Origin: Castor canadensis
Lineage: Eukaryota; Chordata; Mammalia; Rodentia; Castoridae
Assembly: GCF_047511655.1 (NCBI RefSeq)
Contig: NC_133395.1
Location: 68,791,910-68,855,909 of the forward strand
DNA: 64,000 bases
Direction of reading: 5' to 3'
The notes beneath the pieces were generated by a model that saw only the letters and a list, made by a program, of their open reading frames with translations, was not told the origin of the DNA and did not search any database. The first letter of the stretch is position 1. Each line of letters starts with the position of its first letter. Positions 10,425 through 20,757 of the stretch are shown here, piece by piece. The translations under genes and the position numbers were made by a program.

Positions 10425-10858
10425 TGAGGTCCTGGGACCTCAGCCTCCTTCAAGATCACCTCAGTGGAGCCCAGGGTAACTGTCCAAGTAGCAGGTAGGC
10501 CTCACTCACCTACTTGGTGCTACCTGACTTTTTGGGTAAGCTTTATCCTTCACAGATCTCCATGGTGGGGGTGGACGGTCTTCTCCACCAGCCAAAAGTT
10601 ACTGGCCCACTCTCATGCCATATAATGGGTTTTCCCTTCACACATTCCTTCCTTATCCTGCCCTCCTGCCCCACCTGTGCCCAGATCTCTCCTCAGGGCA
10701 GTCTCAAACCACCCCCAACCTTCTTGGCCCACCAGCTCCAGGGTTCTATACCTGGAGAAGACTGGCAGGTTGATTTTACCCACATACTCTGCTTAACTCC
10801 ACCTTCTGCCCAAGTAAGGGATACCAATCTTCTATCTTCCTTACCTTTGATATATTGA
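10425..10858 (+). pseudogene. Protease and integrase fragments joined by deletion (provirus 1)
   Basis: After gag comes a protease-like N-terminus (VEPRVTVQVAG near 10465), but the catalytic Asp-Thr/Ser-Gly region expected next is absent. A downstream protease piece follows (VLPDFLGKLYPS near 10515). From about 10745 the same open frame contains EDWQVDFTHIL, the start of a gammaretroviral integrase core. The whole RT/RNase H region between them is missing, so this is a deletion-created protease-integrase join with no plausible activity. The frame ends at 10858. Confidence 0.78.
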
Positions 10859-11181
10859 AGGTCTGTTCTGTCAGTTGTGACCTTTGGCAGCCATTTTCTC
10901 CCTACTCCTTACCATCCCTTGACTTTTTAGATGCCCGCAGGATCGCCTAAGGGAGTTCAGCAGACAGATTTTCCACCAGATGCTACTACAACCTTCTCTG
11001 GCCTACCAACAACTGGCCTTGTCTGCAAATGAAGCCTAAGAGAAACCATCTGCCTCTGCTGCCGGGGACCTCACAAATTTCCAAATTCCGGCCAGATCAC
11101 CCCCCCTATTTTTACGATGCCCTCATTCAGCAGGAAGTAGATAGATCAATCAGCATCCATAATACCAACAAAAGGCTGGAA
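10859..11181 (+). other. Unassigned 3' internal remnant of provirus 1
   Basis: No env domain is recognisable. The last bases before the 3' LTR, AACAAAAGGCTGGAA, are a decayed polypurine tract at best. Confidence 0.5.
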
Positions 11182-11559
11182 TGTTAGGTCCCTGGCATTC
11201 TTGTGGTGGGCAGAGAGTCCCGAGGCTGAAACCAGACCCCCCTGATTTATGACCATTTGCAAAACTCCCCTGATTGTTTCCCTGCTTATAAAGCTGCAGG
11301 AACTTCCCGCTTCTCAACTAGCTATGCACGTTGACCCATGCTATCTGGTGATCACAGATAAATGGAGGCCAGTGGCCCGGCTGTTCTCTGGGAGGAGCAC
11401 CCTCCCTTTCCTATGGTATGGCCCCTCCTATAAAGCCCACTACCTATTCCAGTTGAGCTGCTACACTCTGGACCCGAGAGAGTCAGCCCAACAGTCTGGC
11501 CCCCAATAAATCTTTCTTTTTCTACATGTGACGTGGTCTTTGTTCGGTAGTTCCTTACA
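11182..11559 (+). repeat. 3' LTR of provirus 1
   Basis: Direct repeat of the 5' LTR with TG...CA ends, TATAAA at 11429-11434 and AATAAA at 11505-11510. It is followed by the AGCAT target duplication. Confidence 0.95.
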
Positions 11560-11720
11560 AGCATAAAAGAGCCTGATCCAGTATGGCTGTAGCAAAATGT
11601 GAGACCCTATCTCAAAAATAACCAGAGCAAAAAGGACTGGAGGCATGGCTTAAGTGGTAAAGCTCCTGCCTAGTAAGCATGAAATCCTGAGTTCAAACCC
11701 CAGTACCAGAAAAAAAAAAG
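11560..11720 (+). mobile_element. Composite SINE, 3' part (resumes after provirus)
   Basis: The duplicated AGCAT (11560-11564) is followed by the rest of the 7SL-like monomer (GTGAGACCCTATCTC) and the ID-like monomer (GGCATGGCTTAAGTGGTAAAG; GAGTTCAAACCCCAGTACC), then an A tail. It is continuous with the SINE part at 8196-8357. Confidence 0.88.
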
Positions 11721-11889
11721 TTGTTAGAAAATAAAATAAATGTCTAGTGTGTGTATGTTTCTTGTTTGGGTGGTGCCTGGGTGGTGCCAGGGTCTTATGC
11801 ATGCTAGGCAAGTATTCTACTACTGACTTAATGTATGCTATTTTAATTTGCTGGGTTTGTTGTAATTCATTATGCAACAAGAGATCAGT

Positions 11890-12055
11890 GATATAGCTGG
11901 GGAGCTTAAAACAACCTGGCTACTCCAGGCAGATGACATCAGAGTTTCTGCAACTGGGATCCAGGCATCAGTATCTTTTAAAGTCCCCAGTGATTCTGAT
12001 ATGCAGACAGAGATGAAAATTGCTGATGAGGATTCAGGTCTGAATTGTGGCTTCA
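11890..12055 (+). repeat. MER5-like hAT relic
   Basis: GCTTAAAACAACCTGG, GAGTTTCTGCAACTGGG and AAAGTCCCCAGTGATTCTGA follow the MER5/Charlie layout. The 88-codon frame across it is incidental. Confidence 0.55.
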
Positions 12056-12074
12056 TTCACCATTTACTAGTTAG

Positions 12075-12466
12075 TTTCTATAGCTTGGATCTTACATGTC
12101 CCCCAAAGGCCCAATTGTTAAAGACTTGGTCTCTATGATTCTGCTATTGGGAAGTTGCAGAACCTTCAAGAGTAGGGCTTAGTGAGAGGTGGTTAGGTCA
12201 TTGAGAGCATGTTCTCAAAGGGGATTGTGCGACCCTTAGCCCTCTCCTCACTCTCTTTTGCTCCATGGATCATGATATAGTATGTGCTTTGCTCTGCCAT
12301 GTGTTCCTGCCATGATGTGCTGCCTTATCACAGGCCCAAAGCAATAGCACCAATGATCACTAAAAAACACCCCCAAAAAAACCTGTGATACTAATTAAAT
12401 GTCTTTCATCTTTAGAAGCTGATTATCTCAGGTATTTTGTTAGAGTGATTGAAAGCTGACTAACAC
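12075..12466 (+). mobile_element. MaLR solo LTR
   Basis: ACATGTCCCCCAAAGGCCC, GTTCTCAAAGGGGATTGTG, and the 3' end CAGGTATTTTGTTAGAGTG plus GAAAGCTGACTAACA match the rodent MaLR layout seen at 4961-5334. Confidence 0.8.
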
Positions 12467-12467
12467 T

Positions 12468-12625
12468 CTAGGTATCCCTGGGCAAGTGACTGATGTTAAC
12501 CTCTCTTTAGCTCTGTTTCCTCATCATAAATGGAGACAGTGATATTACTTTCTGTGGATTGTGGGGGTAAAATGGGATAACTTCTTTTAATTGTCCATCA
12601 TTACTTGGAACACAGGGAACCCTCA
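12468..12625 (+). repeat. MIR SINE
   Basis: GGGCAAGTGACTGATGTTAA, CCTCTCTTTAGCTCTGTTTC and CTCATCATAAATGGAGACAG form the classic MIR core. Confidence 0.75.
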
Positions 12626-12659
12626 ATAAAATGTAAATTTTCATTATAACTCTCAGATG

Positions 12660-13087
12660 GTGAGAACAGTCCCTTGTCCAATAGTGCTGGCTTGAGTGTC
12701 AGTATTTATTGCTTCATAGCTCTGGAGACTGACAGTTCAAGAGCAAGATGCGGGTAGGTGGCTTGAGTGTCAGTATTTATTGCTTCATAGCTCTGGAGAC
12801 TGACAGTTCAAGAGCAAGATGCGGGTAGGTGGGTTCGTGGTGGAGCTGCTCTTCCTGATTTGCAGGTGGTGCCTTCTCACTGTGTCCTTACATGGCTTGT
12901 TCTCTGTGTTCCTGATATCTCTTCTCTTCTGTAGGAACAACAGTCCCATTGATTAGGGTCCTACCCTGATGCTCTCCTTTAACTTTGATTACTTCCCTAA
13001 AGACCATATGTCTACATACACTCACACTGGGGCGTAAGGACCTCAATGTGTGAAATTTGGAGGGACATAATTCAGTCCTTACAGACC
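12660..13087 (-). mobile_element. MLT1-like LTR, minus strand
   Basis: On the minus strand it reads CTGTAAGGACTGAATTATGT, CCAGTGTGAGTGTATG, CCATGTAAGGACACAGTGAG, then GAACTGTCAGTCTCCAGAG. This is the MLT1 order. Its 3' end carries the 71-bp tandem duplication. Confidence 0.75.
12689..12830. repeat. Perfect tandem duplication, 2 x 71 bp
   Basis: Unit 1 (12689-12759) and unit 2 (12760-12830) both start GGCTTGAGTGTCAGTATTTA and end GATGCGGGTAGGT, with no differences seen. It lies at the end of the old MLT1-like LTR at 12660-13087. Perfect identity inside an old repeat indicates a recent duplication. Confidence 0.95.
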
Positions 13088-16000
13088 CGCACATGGGGAT
13101 TGACATCAGATTTTCAGCAGGATGTCCCATGAGGAACAAAAGAGTTTCTGTAGTGAAAAATTGGTGATATTTGCAGAGCAACTTTACTTAACACCAAGGT
13201 CAACATTTAATAGAAAAAATGGGGAGAAGATGTAATTAAGTTTCGTTCTTAAAAAGTGAAGCTAAAATGTGCAAAAATAAGTTTGCTCTCTTTGGCTTAA
13301 TAAAATTTAATCAAAACTGGAGCTATGTGCTGATTTTTGAGATAATAAGTGACTTGTCAATGTTTTAGATGTAAATATTCTGACAAAATGGTAGGATAGT
13401 AAATGTGATTTTATTTACTACAAATTTAGCTTTCAAACACAATCATAAAGAGAGTGATTTTTGCAAAACTTCTTTAGCCTTCTTCCAGGCCTCTGTGCAG
13501 TTTGAATGTGAATTTACTTAAGGATTTACCCCTTGAATAATCCGTCATCTTGACAGTCTCCATGATAACTATGCCTCTCACTTGTCTTGCATTTTGCCTG
13601 TGATTCTAGCAAAGTTCTCAATACATTTTCAACAACTTTATGAAATTCTTCACTTTTGCAGATTTGAAAAAAATTAACTTACCATGAATTCACATTGAAT
13701 TTCCAGAAATTTACATTATCTGACAATCCACATGAGGCTAATCTACGTTTGGAAGCATATGTCTTAGTGTAATTCAAGAAGGACTACTTGAGTAGGCACA
13801 TCCCTGAAAATATGATATCTGAAATGTTCCAACATCCAAAACTTTTTGAGCACTGACATGATGACAAAAATGGAAAATTCCACAGCTGACATCATTTGAC
13901 AGGTCACAGTCAAAACACAGGTGCACTAAAAATATTGTATAAAATGGTCTTCAGGCTATGTGTATAAGTTTTATATGAAATATAAATGACTGTTTTTATT
14001 TGAGTCCCAGCTCCATGATATCTCATTATGTATATGTGTTACAAAATCTGAAAAAAATTCTCAAACCCTAAGCACTGATGTTTCCAAGGGTTACTCAGCC
14101 TGATCTATTAGTCATACTTTCACTAGTGAATTCCTTAGTGATTGTTTCCATGCCATGAAAGATCTGCTTTGGATGGCCTTGGTTGGGCTCCCAGGTTATT
14201 ATTCTGATCTAGCATAAATAGCTAAACATAAGGAAATTTACTGCTGGAAGTGAACACAGGTGAATCTGGTCTCTGGGCATAGCCACCTTCTGTGGAGTTG
14301 GGAAGGAGATATGCTCTTCAGGGGGCATTGGTTTAAGAATCAAGAGCATGTGTAGGAACTGGTGTGCCTGCATAGGGAACCTTATTAAGGGCTTAGTATT
14401 GGGTGATTTTCTCTGCAGCAATGGGAATATCAAGTTTGGGATATGCTAACAATTTCTTTTCCACTAATTTCTGTTTATTTGATATTCATATTCCCTTAGA
14501 TAAAGTTGAACCATGTTCTGTATTTAGAGAAATGTATTGTTGTGAAGAATGGAAAGCTCTGCAAGACAGGAAGAGAAGTTCAGAGAGAAATTACTAGGTG
14601 AAAGCCACTCCAGTATCCCCAGGGAAATTGGGAGGGATCCAAGTTTCACATCAATTTTAGTTGAAGGGCATGATCTTCAGCTGAAATCTGAGCTGCATTT
14701 CTATTTTTCTTCTATTAGCAGAATGACTGATTGATTCTATTTATGGAAGTAAAGATATTCTGGAACCTTCTACAGCGCTTTTTGAAATCTGAAAGACACT
14801 TTACCAAAAGCAGCAGATGCAGTCCCTAAAAGTTTTATGTAAAGTAAAATTTTGTAAATTAAATCACAGATGTAAATTTTCATGCATCAGGATTACAGTG
14901 TTATTTTAATCTTAATTTTTAAATGATCATTAGTTAGCATTGGCTACTGACATATGCTTTTTGGTCTTTATTTCTCTGCCTCACATTTCAGATGCTCACA
15001 ACACAGGTAGAGCATCAGAAACTCTGAGGATAGGATAGATCCTTTTAGGCAGGTAGGCCTTGTAGAATTCTGAGAAATCCATTTCTCTGCCTCACATTTC
15101 AGATGCACAGGGCATTTAACATTTCTGTCACATGGCATATCACATCTACCTATCTATTTAGGCCTGGAGCAGCTAAAAGTTTCCCTGGACCATGAGTAGC
15201 CCTGGGACCTGAGCAATGGCCAGGGAAGTGGAGCTGAAGAATGGCCTACTTGTATCCTGGATATCCAGGTCTGCATCTCAAGAGCAGCCACAGAAATTCC
15301 ACGAAGTTCTACCAGGAAACCCATGGAAACCTTGGCTTTGCTCTGACTAGCATGCTACACTTTACACATACATGGTGATGAATGTGGTGTGCTGCCTTTA
15401 AGAAGTATGTCCAGACCAGACAGACCTTGGAACAAGGGGTATTCACAGCAATTTCCTGATAGCTAGGGCTCACTTGCTCTGTTATTTTCTTGATACTTCA
15501 AGCGGCCATTTTCACTGCCTCTCAGTGCCCTTGTTTTCCACTTTTCTGTCTCTTCTGCATTTCAACCTCTGTTTCCTTCCTGAATGTAACTTTGTCTTTT
15601 TTTTTTTTGATTCTGCATTCACAAAGAACTCTTGGGATATTAATCTAATTCTACCTTGTTTGCTTAATGTTATCAATTCCCTTTTGGTAAGTTGTCCTTA
15701 AGCTAATTGTATTTTTATTATTTTATTTTTTCCATTTTACTTTCTAAGCAGGAAGAAGAGATAGTAATAGTTGCAGGGCCTGCTAACTGTGTAAGTTATG
15801 TAACAAACTAAGCATGGCAGTAGAGAGGCATTACTCTTCATCCTAATGTCAATTCATGAAGAAAGACTAAAAGTCTTTTAAAAGTCCTGCAGCCTGCTTT
15901 CCTATAATCTAGAAAAAGCCCATGCCCCAAACCTCAACTTTTCCTTCAGGATAACCATGAGCCCAATCACAGTGACAACTCAGAAGAGTCACTGGAACAT

Positions 16001-16110
16001 TCCTATTACTTTCCTGAATGACTAAATGAGGACTATTAATTTATAGTTTTGAACCTCTGAAACAACCTGGCTTCCTACAATTTGTACAAACCATGCATAA
16101 TACAGAAGTA
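13088..16110. other. Mostly unassigned DNA
   Basis: About 3 kb without a recognisable gene or young repeat. Frames of 61-75 codons (for example 14209-14433, 14403-14597, 15474-15701) show no domains. One 26-bp direct repeat is listed separately. Confidence 0.45.
14970..15106. repeat. 26-bp perfect direct repeat, 85-bp spacer
   Basis: ATTTCTCTGCCTCACATTTC plus AGATGC occurs at 14970-14995 and again at 15081-15106, identically. It could be a target-site-type duplication around an 85-bp insertion or a local tandem duplication. Confidence 0.9.
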
Positions 16111-16124
16111 GAAAAACATAGGTA
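16111..16124. repeat. Probable target duplication of the full-length L1, 5' copy
   Basis: GAAAAACATAGGTA here matches GAAAAGCATAAGTA at 24973-24986 at 12 of 14 positions, flanking the L1 start and the end of its A-rich tail. Confidence 0.65.
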
Positions 16125-16696
16125 AGGAGATTCCAAGATGGCAGCTAGAGGGAGGAAGCAGAAAGCATGCTTCCTAAAGTAAAATCTTGGAGAGATGCTG
16201 GAAATACACCTTACAGGAAAAACCACCAAGAAGAGGCAAAACTTTGACTCCTCCACACCTCCAGCCTGCGCATAGCATCTCCACTTCACATTAAATGGAG
16301 AAATCAGGAGGGCTCCCACGCCACCAAAAGACAGCAGTGCCCAGATGGCTTGGGAAGACACGGACCACAAGGTGAGCTAAGTGGCACGTGGTACTCCCAC
16401 AGACAACCCTGGCCCAGATCAGCATAGCCCCCTGGACAGACTGACCCCCACCCAGGGAAAAAAGGAAAAAAAAACTGAATAATAAGCAATAACAACAAAA
16501 AAGACACATAGCAAAGAGGGTGGGGCGCTATGTTTGCCAAAGAGGGGGGAGGGGAAATCCCTCACAACAAGCTGGCTGGAGAAGACAGGAGTGGTGGCAC
16601 CCACCCAGCAACCTGGAGCAGAAAAGCTTGTAAAAGTGATGGTGGGAGGAAAACTCCACAGGAGAAGGGGGAAGACCCACTTCCCATGTGAACTGT
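16125..16696 (+). promoter_or_regulatory. L1 5' UTR, first part
   Basis: The L1 5' UTR serves as the internal promoter. CAAGATGGC at 16133-16141 matches the YY1-type site known near the start of L1s. The region continues to the nested insertion at 16697 and resumes at 18687. Confidence 0.75.
16683..16696. repeat. 14-bp target duplication of nested L1 fragment, left
   Basis: CCATGTGAACTGTA here and again at 18673-18686, identical. The two copies bracket the ORF2 fragment and join the two halves of the host L1 5' UTR. Confidence 0.9.
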
Positions 16697-18672
16697 AGGA
16701 AACTAAATAACTCATTACTTAATGAAGAATGGATCATCGATGAAATAAAACAGGAAATTAAAAAGTTCCTAGAAGTCAATGAAAATGAAAACACAATCTA
16801 CTGGAACCTATGGGACACAGCTAAGGCAGTCTTGAGAGGAAAGTTTATAGCCATGAGTGCATATATTAAAAAGATTGAAAGATCCCAAATCAATGACTAA
16901 TGTTACATCTCAAACTCCTAGAAAAACAAGAACAAGCAAATCCCAAAACAAATAGAAGGAGAGAAATAATAAAAATAAGAGCTGAAATCAACGAAATAGA
17001 AACCAAAAAAGCCATACAAAGAATTAATGAAACAAAAAGTTGGTTCTTTGAAAAAATAAACAAGATCGATAGAACCCTGGAAAACCTGACTAAAATGAGG
17101 AGAGAAAAAACCCAAATTAGTAGAATTAGGAATGCAAAAGGGGAGATAACAACAAACACCATGGAAGTCCAGGAAATCATCAGAGACTACTTCGAGAACC
17201 TATATTCAAATAAATTTGAAAATCTTAAAGAAATGGACAGATTTCTAGATACATATGATCATCCAAAACTGAACCAAGAGGAAATTAATCACCTGAATAG
17301 ACTATAACACAAAATGAAATTGAAGCAGCAATCAAGAGTCTCCCCAAAAAGAAAAGTTCAGGACCTGATGGATTCTCTGCTGAATTCTATCAGACCTTTA
17401 AAGAAGAACTGATACCAACCCTCCTTAAACTGTTCCATGAAATAGAAAGGGAAGGAAAACTGCCTAACACATTTTATGAAGCCAGTATTACACTTATCCC
17501 AAAACCAGGCAAAGACACCTCCAAAAAGGAGAACTATAGGCCAATCACCTTAATAAACATTGATGCAAAAATCCTCAACAAAATAATGGCAAACCGAATT
17601 CAGCAACACATCAAAAAGATCATTCACCACGACCAAGTAGGCTTCATCCCAGGGATGCAGGGGTGGTTCAACATACAAAAATCAATAAATGTAATAAACC
17701 ACATTAACAGAAGCAAAGACAAAAACCACTTGATCATCTCAATAGATGCAGAAAAAGCCTTTGATGAGATCCAACATCATTTCATGATAAAAGCTCTAAG
17801 AAAACTAGGAATAGAAGGAAAGTTCCTCAACATTATAAAAGCTATATATGACAAACCTACAGCCAGCATTATACTTAATGGAGAAAAACTAAAACCATTC
17901 CCTCTAAAATCAGGAACCAGACAAGGATGCCCACTATCTCCACTCCTATTCAACATAGTACTGGAATTCCTAGCCAGAGCAATTAGGCAAGAAGAAGGAA
18001 TAAAAGGAATACAAATAGGTAAAGAAACTGTCAAAATATCCCTATTTGCAGATGACATGATCCTATACCTTAAAGACCCAAAAAACTCTATTCAGAAGCT
18101 TCTAGACATCATCAATAGCTACAGTAAGGTAGCAGGATATAAAATCAACATAGAAAAATCATTAGCATTTCTATACACTAACAATGAGCAAACTGAAAAA
18201 GAATGTATGAAAACAATTCCATTTACAATAGCCTAAAAAAAAATCAAATACCCAGGTGTAAACCTAACAAAAGATGTGAAAGACCTCTACAAGGAAAACT
18301 ATACACTTCTGAAGAAAGAGATTGAGGAAGACTATAGAAAGTGGAGAGATCTTCCATGCTCATGGATTGGTAGAATCAACATAGTAAAAATGTCGATACT
18401 CCCAAAAGTAATCTACATGTTTAATGCAATTCCCATCAAAATTCCAATGACATTCATTAAAGAGATTGAAAAATCTGCTGTTAAATTTATATGGAAGCAC
18501 AAGAGGCCACTAATAGCCAAGGCAATACTCAGTCAAAAGAACAATGCAGGAGGTATCACAATACCTGACTTCAAACTATATTACAAAGCAATAACAATAA
18601 AAACAGCATGGTACTGGCACAAAAACAGACATGAAGACCAGTGGAACAGAATAGAGGACCCAGATATGAAGC
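16697..18672 (+). mobile_element. Nested L1 ORF2 fragment, truncated at both ends, no poly(A)
   Basis: This 1976-bp piece of L1 ORF2 starts at GGAAACTAAATAACTC, equivalent to host ORF2 sequence near 21444. It ends at CAGATATGAAG, equivalent to host sequence near 23400, so it lacks the ORF2 end, the 3' UTR and any A tail. Perfect 14-bp duplications flank it. The natural L1 sequence continues GAAGCCA and the target duplication starts CCA, so there is 3 bp of microhomology at the 3' junction. Confidence 0.9.
16697..18672 (+). pseudogene. L1 ORF2 partial (RT region) in nested fragment
   Basis: The fragment spans the end of the endonuclease, the linker, the reverse transcriptase and part of the region after it. 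RT motifs visible are [20 protein letters not shown] (about 17920-17979) and FADDMIL (about 18044-18064). A TAA at 18234-18236 interrupts it (GCC TAA AAA), with the frame continuing downstream to 18686. Other breaks occur near 16898 and 17307. The TAA and two neighbouring variants (TACCCAGGTG; GTGAAAGACC) are shared with copy A at 1-2513 but not with the host L1 or copy D. Confidence 0.9.
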
Positions 18673-19513
18673 CATGTGAACTGTAAATAAAGATGTAGGC
18701 CTGAGAAAGCGGGTACAGTGTCACCTCCCCCAGTGTGCTTGGAAAGGGGAAAGCTTGTGGCAGTGGCAGTCACGCCCAGGAGAACTCTAAGTAAACAAAG
18801 TCTGTGGGGCCAGGTGAGTTTTAAGCTCACTCCTGAGATCTGCATAAATAAAGACTCCAGCAACAGCAGGCTGACAGCACCGGGCAGGTGAGCCACAGCC
18901 TCATATAGCCATTCACAGAACTGTCTCCAGACTTTTTTTTTCTTTCTTCCTTTGATGAGACAACAACCAAACTACATCTGCATGCTGAAAAGCTTGCTGA
19001 AACTGCATTGCATTTGAACTTGGGACACTTTGTGGTTTTTTTTGTTTTGTGTTGTGTTGTTTTGTTTTGTTTTGTTTGTTTTTTTTCCCTTTTGATGAGA
19101 CAATGACAGAACTACTTCTGAGACACCATCTCCAGGATTGGAGGCTGAGGAGTTAACACCCAAAATTTTTTAAGACTGAAACTATTGCATTTGAACTTGG
19201 AGATTTTTTTTTTCATTTATTTATTTTTTACGTTTTTTATTTATTTTTTTCAACTCTCTCTCTATCTCTCTAATGCCTGTTCAGCTTACTGTTGATTAGT
19301 ACACTATCTCTCCCTGTTTATATCTTTGAAACTTTTTGTTTGTTTCTTTGTTTTGTTTTTTCCTACTTGTTTATTTGTTTTTCCCTTTTTCTTTAACTTC
19401 TTTGCTTTCCATTTCCTCTCACCTTTCCATTCTAAATATCACCATTGTTATTATTACAAGCTAGAAAACACTTAATTGCACACAGTACAAGGACAATAAC
19501 AACACCAAGGGCA
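18673..19513 (+). promoter_or_regulatory. L1 5' UTR, second part
   Basis: This is the continuation of the host L1 5' UTR after the second copy of the 14-bp duplication. It is followed by T-rich tracts (about 18935-19400) and leads into ORF1. No open frame belongs here. Confidence 0.75.
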
Positions 19514-20706
19514 ATGATGGAAAGAGAGAAAAAACAGGGAAACCAGTTTCCCCACAGCAAAAAATTAGTACAGGAACCAGAGGGAAATGAAGAAAACAAA
19601 TATTCAGATCCAGACTCCAACAAAATGAAGATAAACTATGCCAAAGAACCCAACGAAGCCCACAAGAATAATCAAAAAGAAGAAATTCTACAGGTAATCA
19701 ATGAGAATTTTATAGAGATGATACTGGATATGGTCAACCAAAATGTACAGGAGACACTCAAGAAATTCCAAGACAACAAAAATAGAGAATTTGAAAAAGC
19801 ACAAGAAGAAATAAAAGAAACCATAGAAGCACTGTATAAACACCAAAGTGAAACAAAGAACATGATTAATAAAGAGATAAATGAACTCAGGACAAAAATA
19901 AACAACATTAAAGAGGAAATGACTCAGGATATGGAAAACCTCAGAACAAAGAATGAAACAGAATTGCAAAACAAAACGGAAGGCCAATCCAGCAGGACAG
20001 AAAAAACAGAAGACAGAATCTCAGAACTCGAAGATGAAATGGTAATTAAAGGAAAAACCGAAGAACTATTAATTAAACAACTCAAGACCTGTGAAAAGAA
20101 AATGCAAGAACTCACTGACTCCATCAAAAGACCAAACCTGAGAATCATGGGCATTGAAGAAGGAGAAGAGGTGCAAGCAAAGGGAATGCATAATATATTC
20201 AACAAAATAATAACAGAAAATTTCCCAAATCTAGAGAAATCTATTCTCATACAGATGCAAGTGCCCTCAAGAACACCAAACAGATCAGACCAAAATAGAT
20301 CTACCCCATGGCATATTATCATTAAAACAACAAATACAGAGACCGAGAAAGAATAGCTGTAAGAGAGAAAAAACAAATAACATACAAAGGTAAACCCATC
20401 AAAATTACAGCAGACTTCTCAACAGAAACATTAAAAGCAAGGAGATTGGGATGAGATCTTCTGGTCACTGAATGAAAATAACTTCAACCCCAGGATACTC
20501 TACCTAGCAAAACTATAATTTAAAATAGATGGAGCAATAAAAGTCTTCCATGATAAGCAGAAACTAAAACAATATGTGACCACAAAGCCACCACTACAAA
20601 AGATTCTTCAAGGGATTCTGCACATAGAAAGTGAAACACAACATAACCATGAGAGGGCAGGCAACACCAAACTACAGGAAAAGAAAAAGCAAGAAAGTAG
20701 AGAATA
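19514..20706 (+). pseudogene. L1 ORF1 (RNA-binding coiled-coil protein), broken near the 3' end
   Basis: L1 ORF1p is the trimeric RNA-binding chaperone of the L1 particle. The first ATGs in frame are at 19514 and 19517 (MMEREKKQG). An open frame upstream of them is 5' UTR without an ATG. The protein shows a long coiled coil rich in E, K and N (about residues 40-190), then the RRM-like start KRPNLRIMGIEEGEE and a C-terminal part with TPWHIIIK. A TAG at 20354-20356 stops the frame early. The remaining C-terminal domain (ITADFSTETLKARR; PLLQKILQG-like) follows with further frame changes to about 20706. Confidence 0.88.
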
Positions 20707-20757
20707 ACCTCAACTTAGGTACACACAATCAAACCTTCAAATAACTAAGACAACTAA

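Larger units (their letters stand above)
8358..11559 (+). mobile_element. Class I endogenous retrovirus, internally deleted (provirus 1)
   Basis: The provirus has paired direct LTRs (382 and 378 bp), TG...CA ends, a 5-bp AGCAT target duplication and a tRNA-Phe primer site. Its internal region is only about 2.4 kb. That region holds gag remnants, a piece of protease and a short integrase piece; reverse transcriptase, RNase H and env are not detectable. The LTRs differ at about 45 of roughly 380 positions by eye, so it is an old insertion. It sits inside a composite SINE and is therefore younger than that SINE. Gag, the two zinc knuckles and the primer site fit the HERV-H/F-like branch of gamma-type ERVs (inference). 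Confidence 0.93.
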
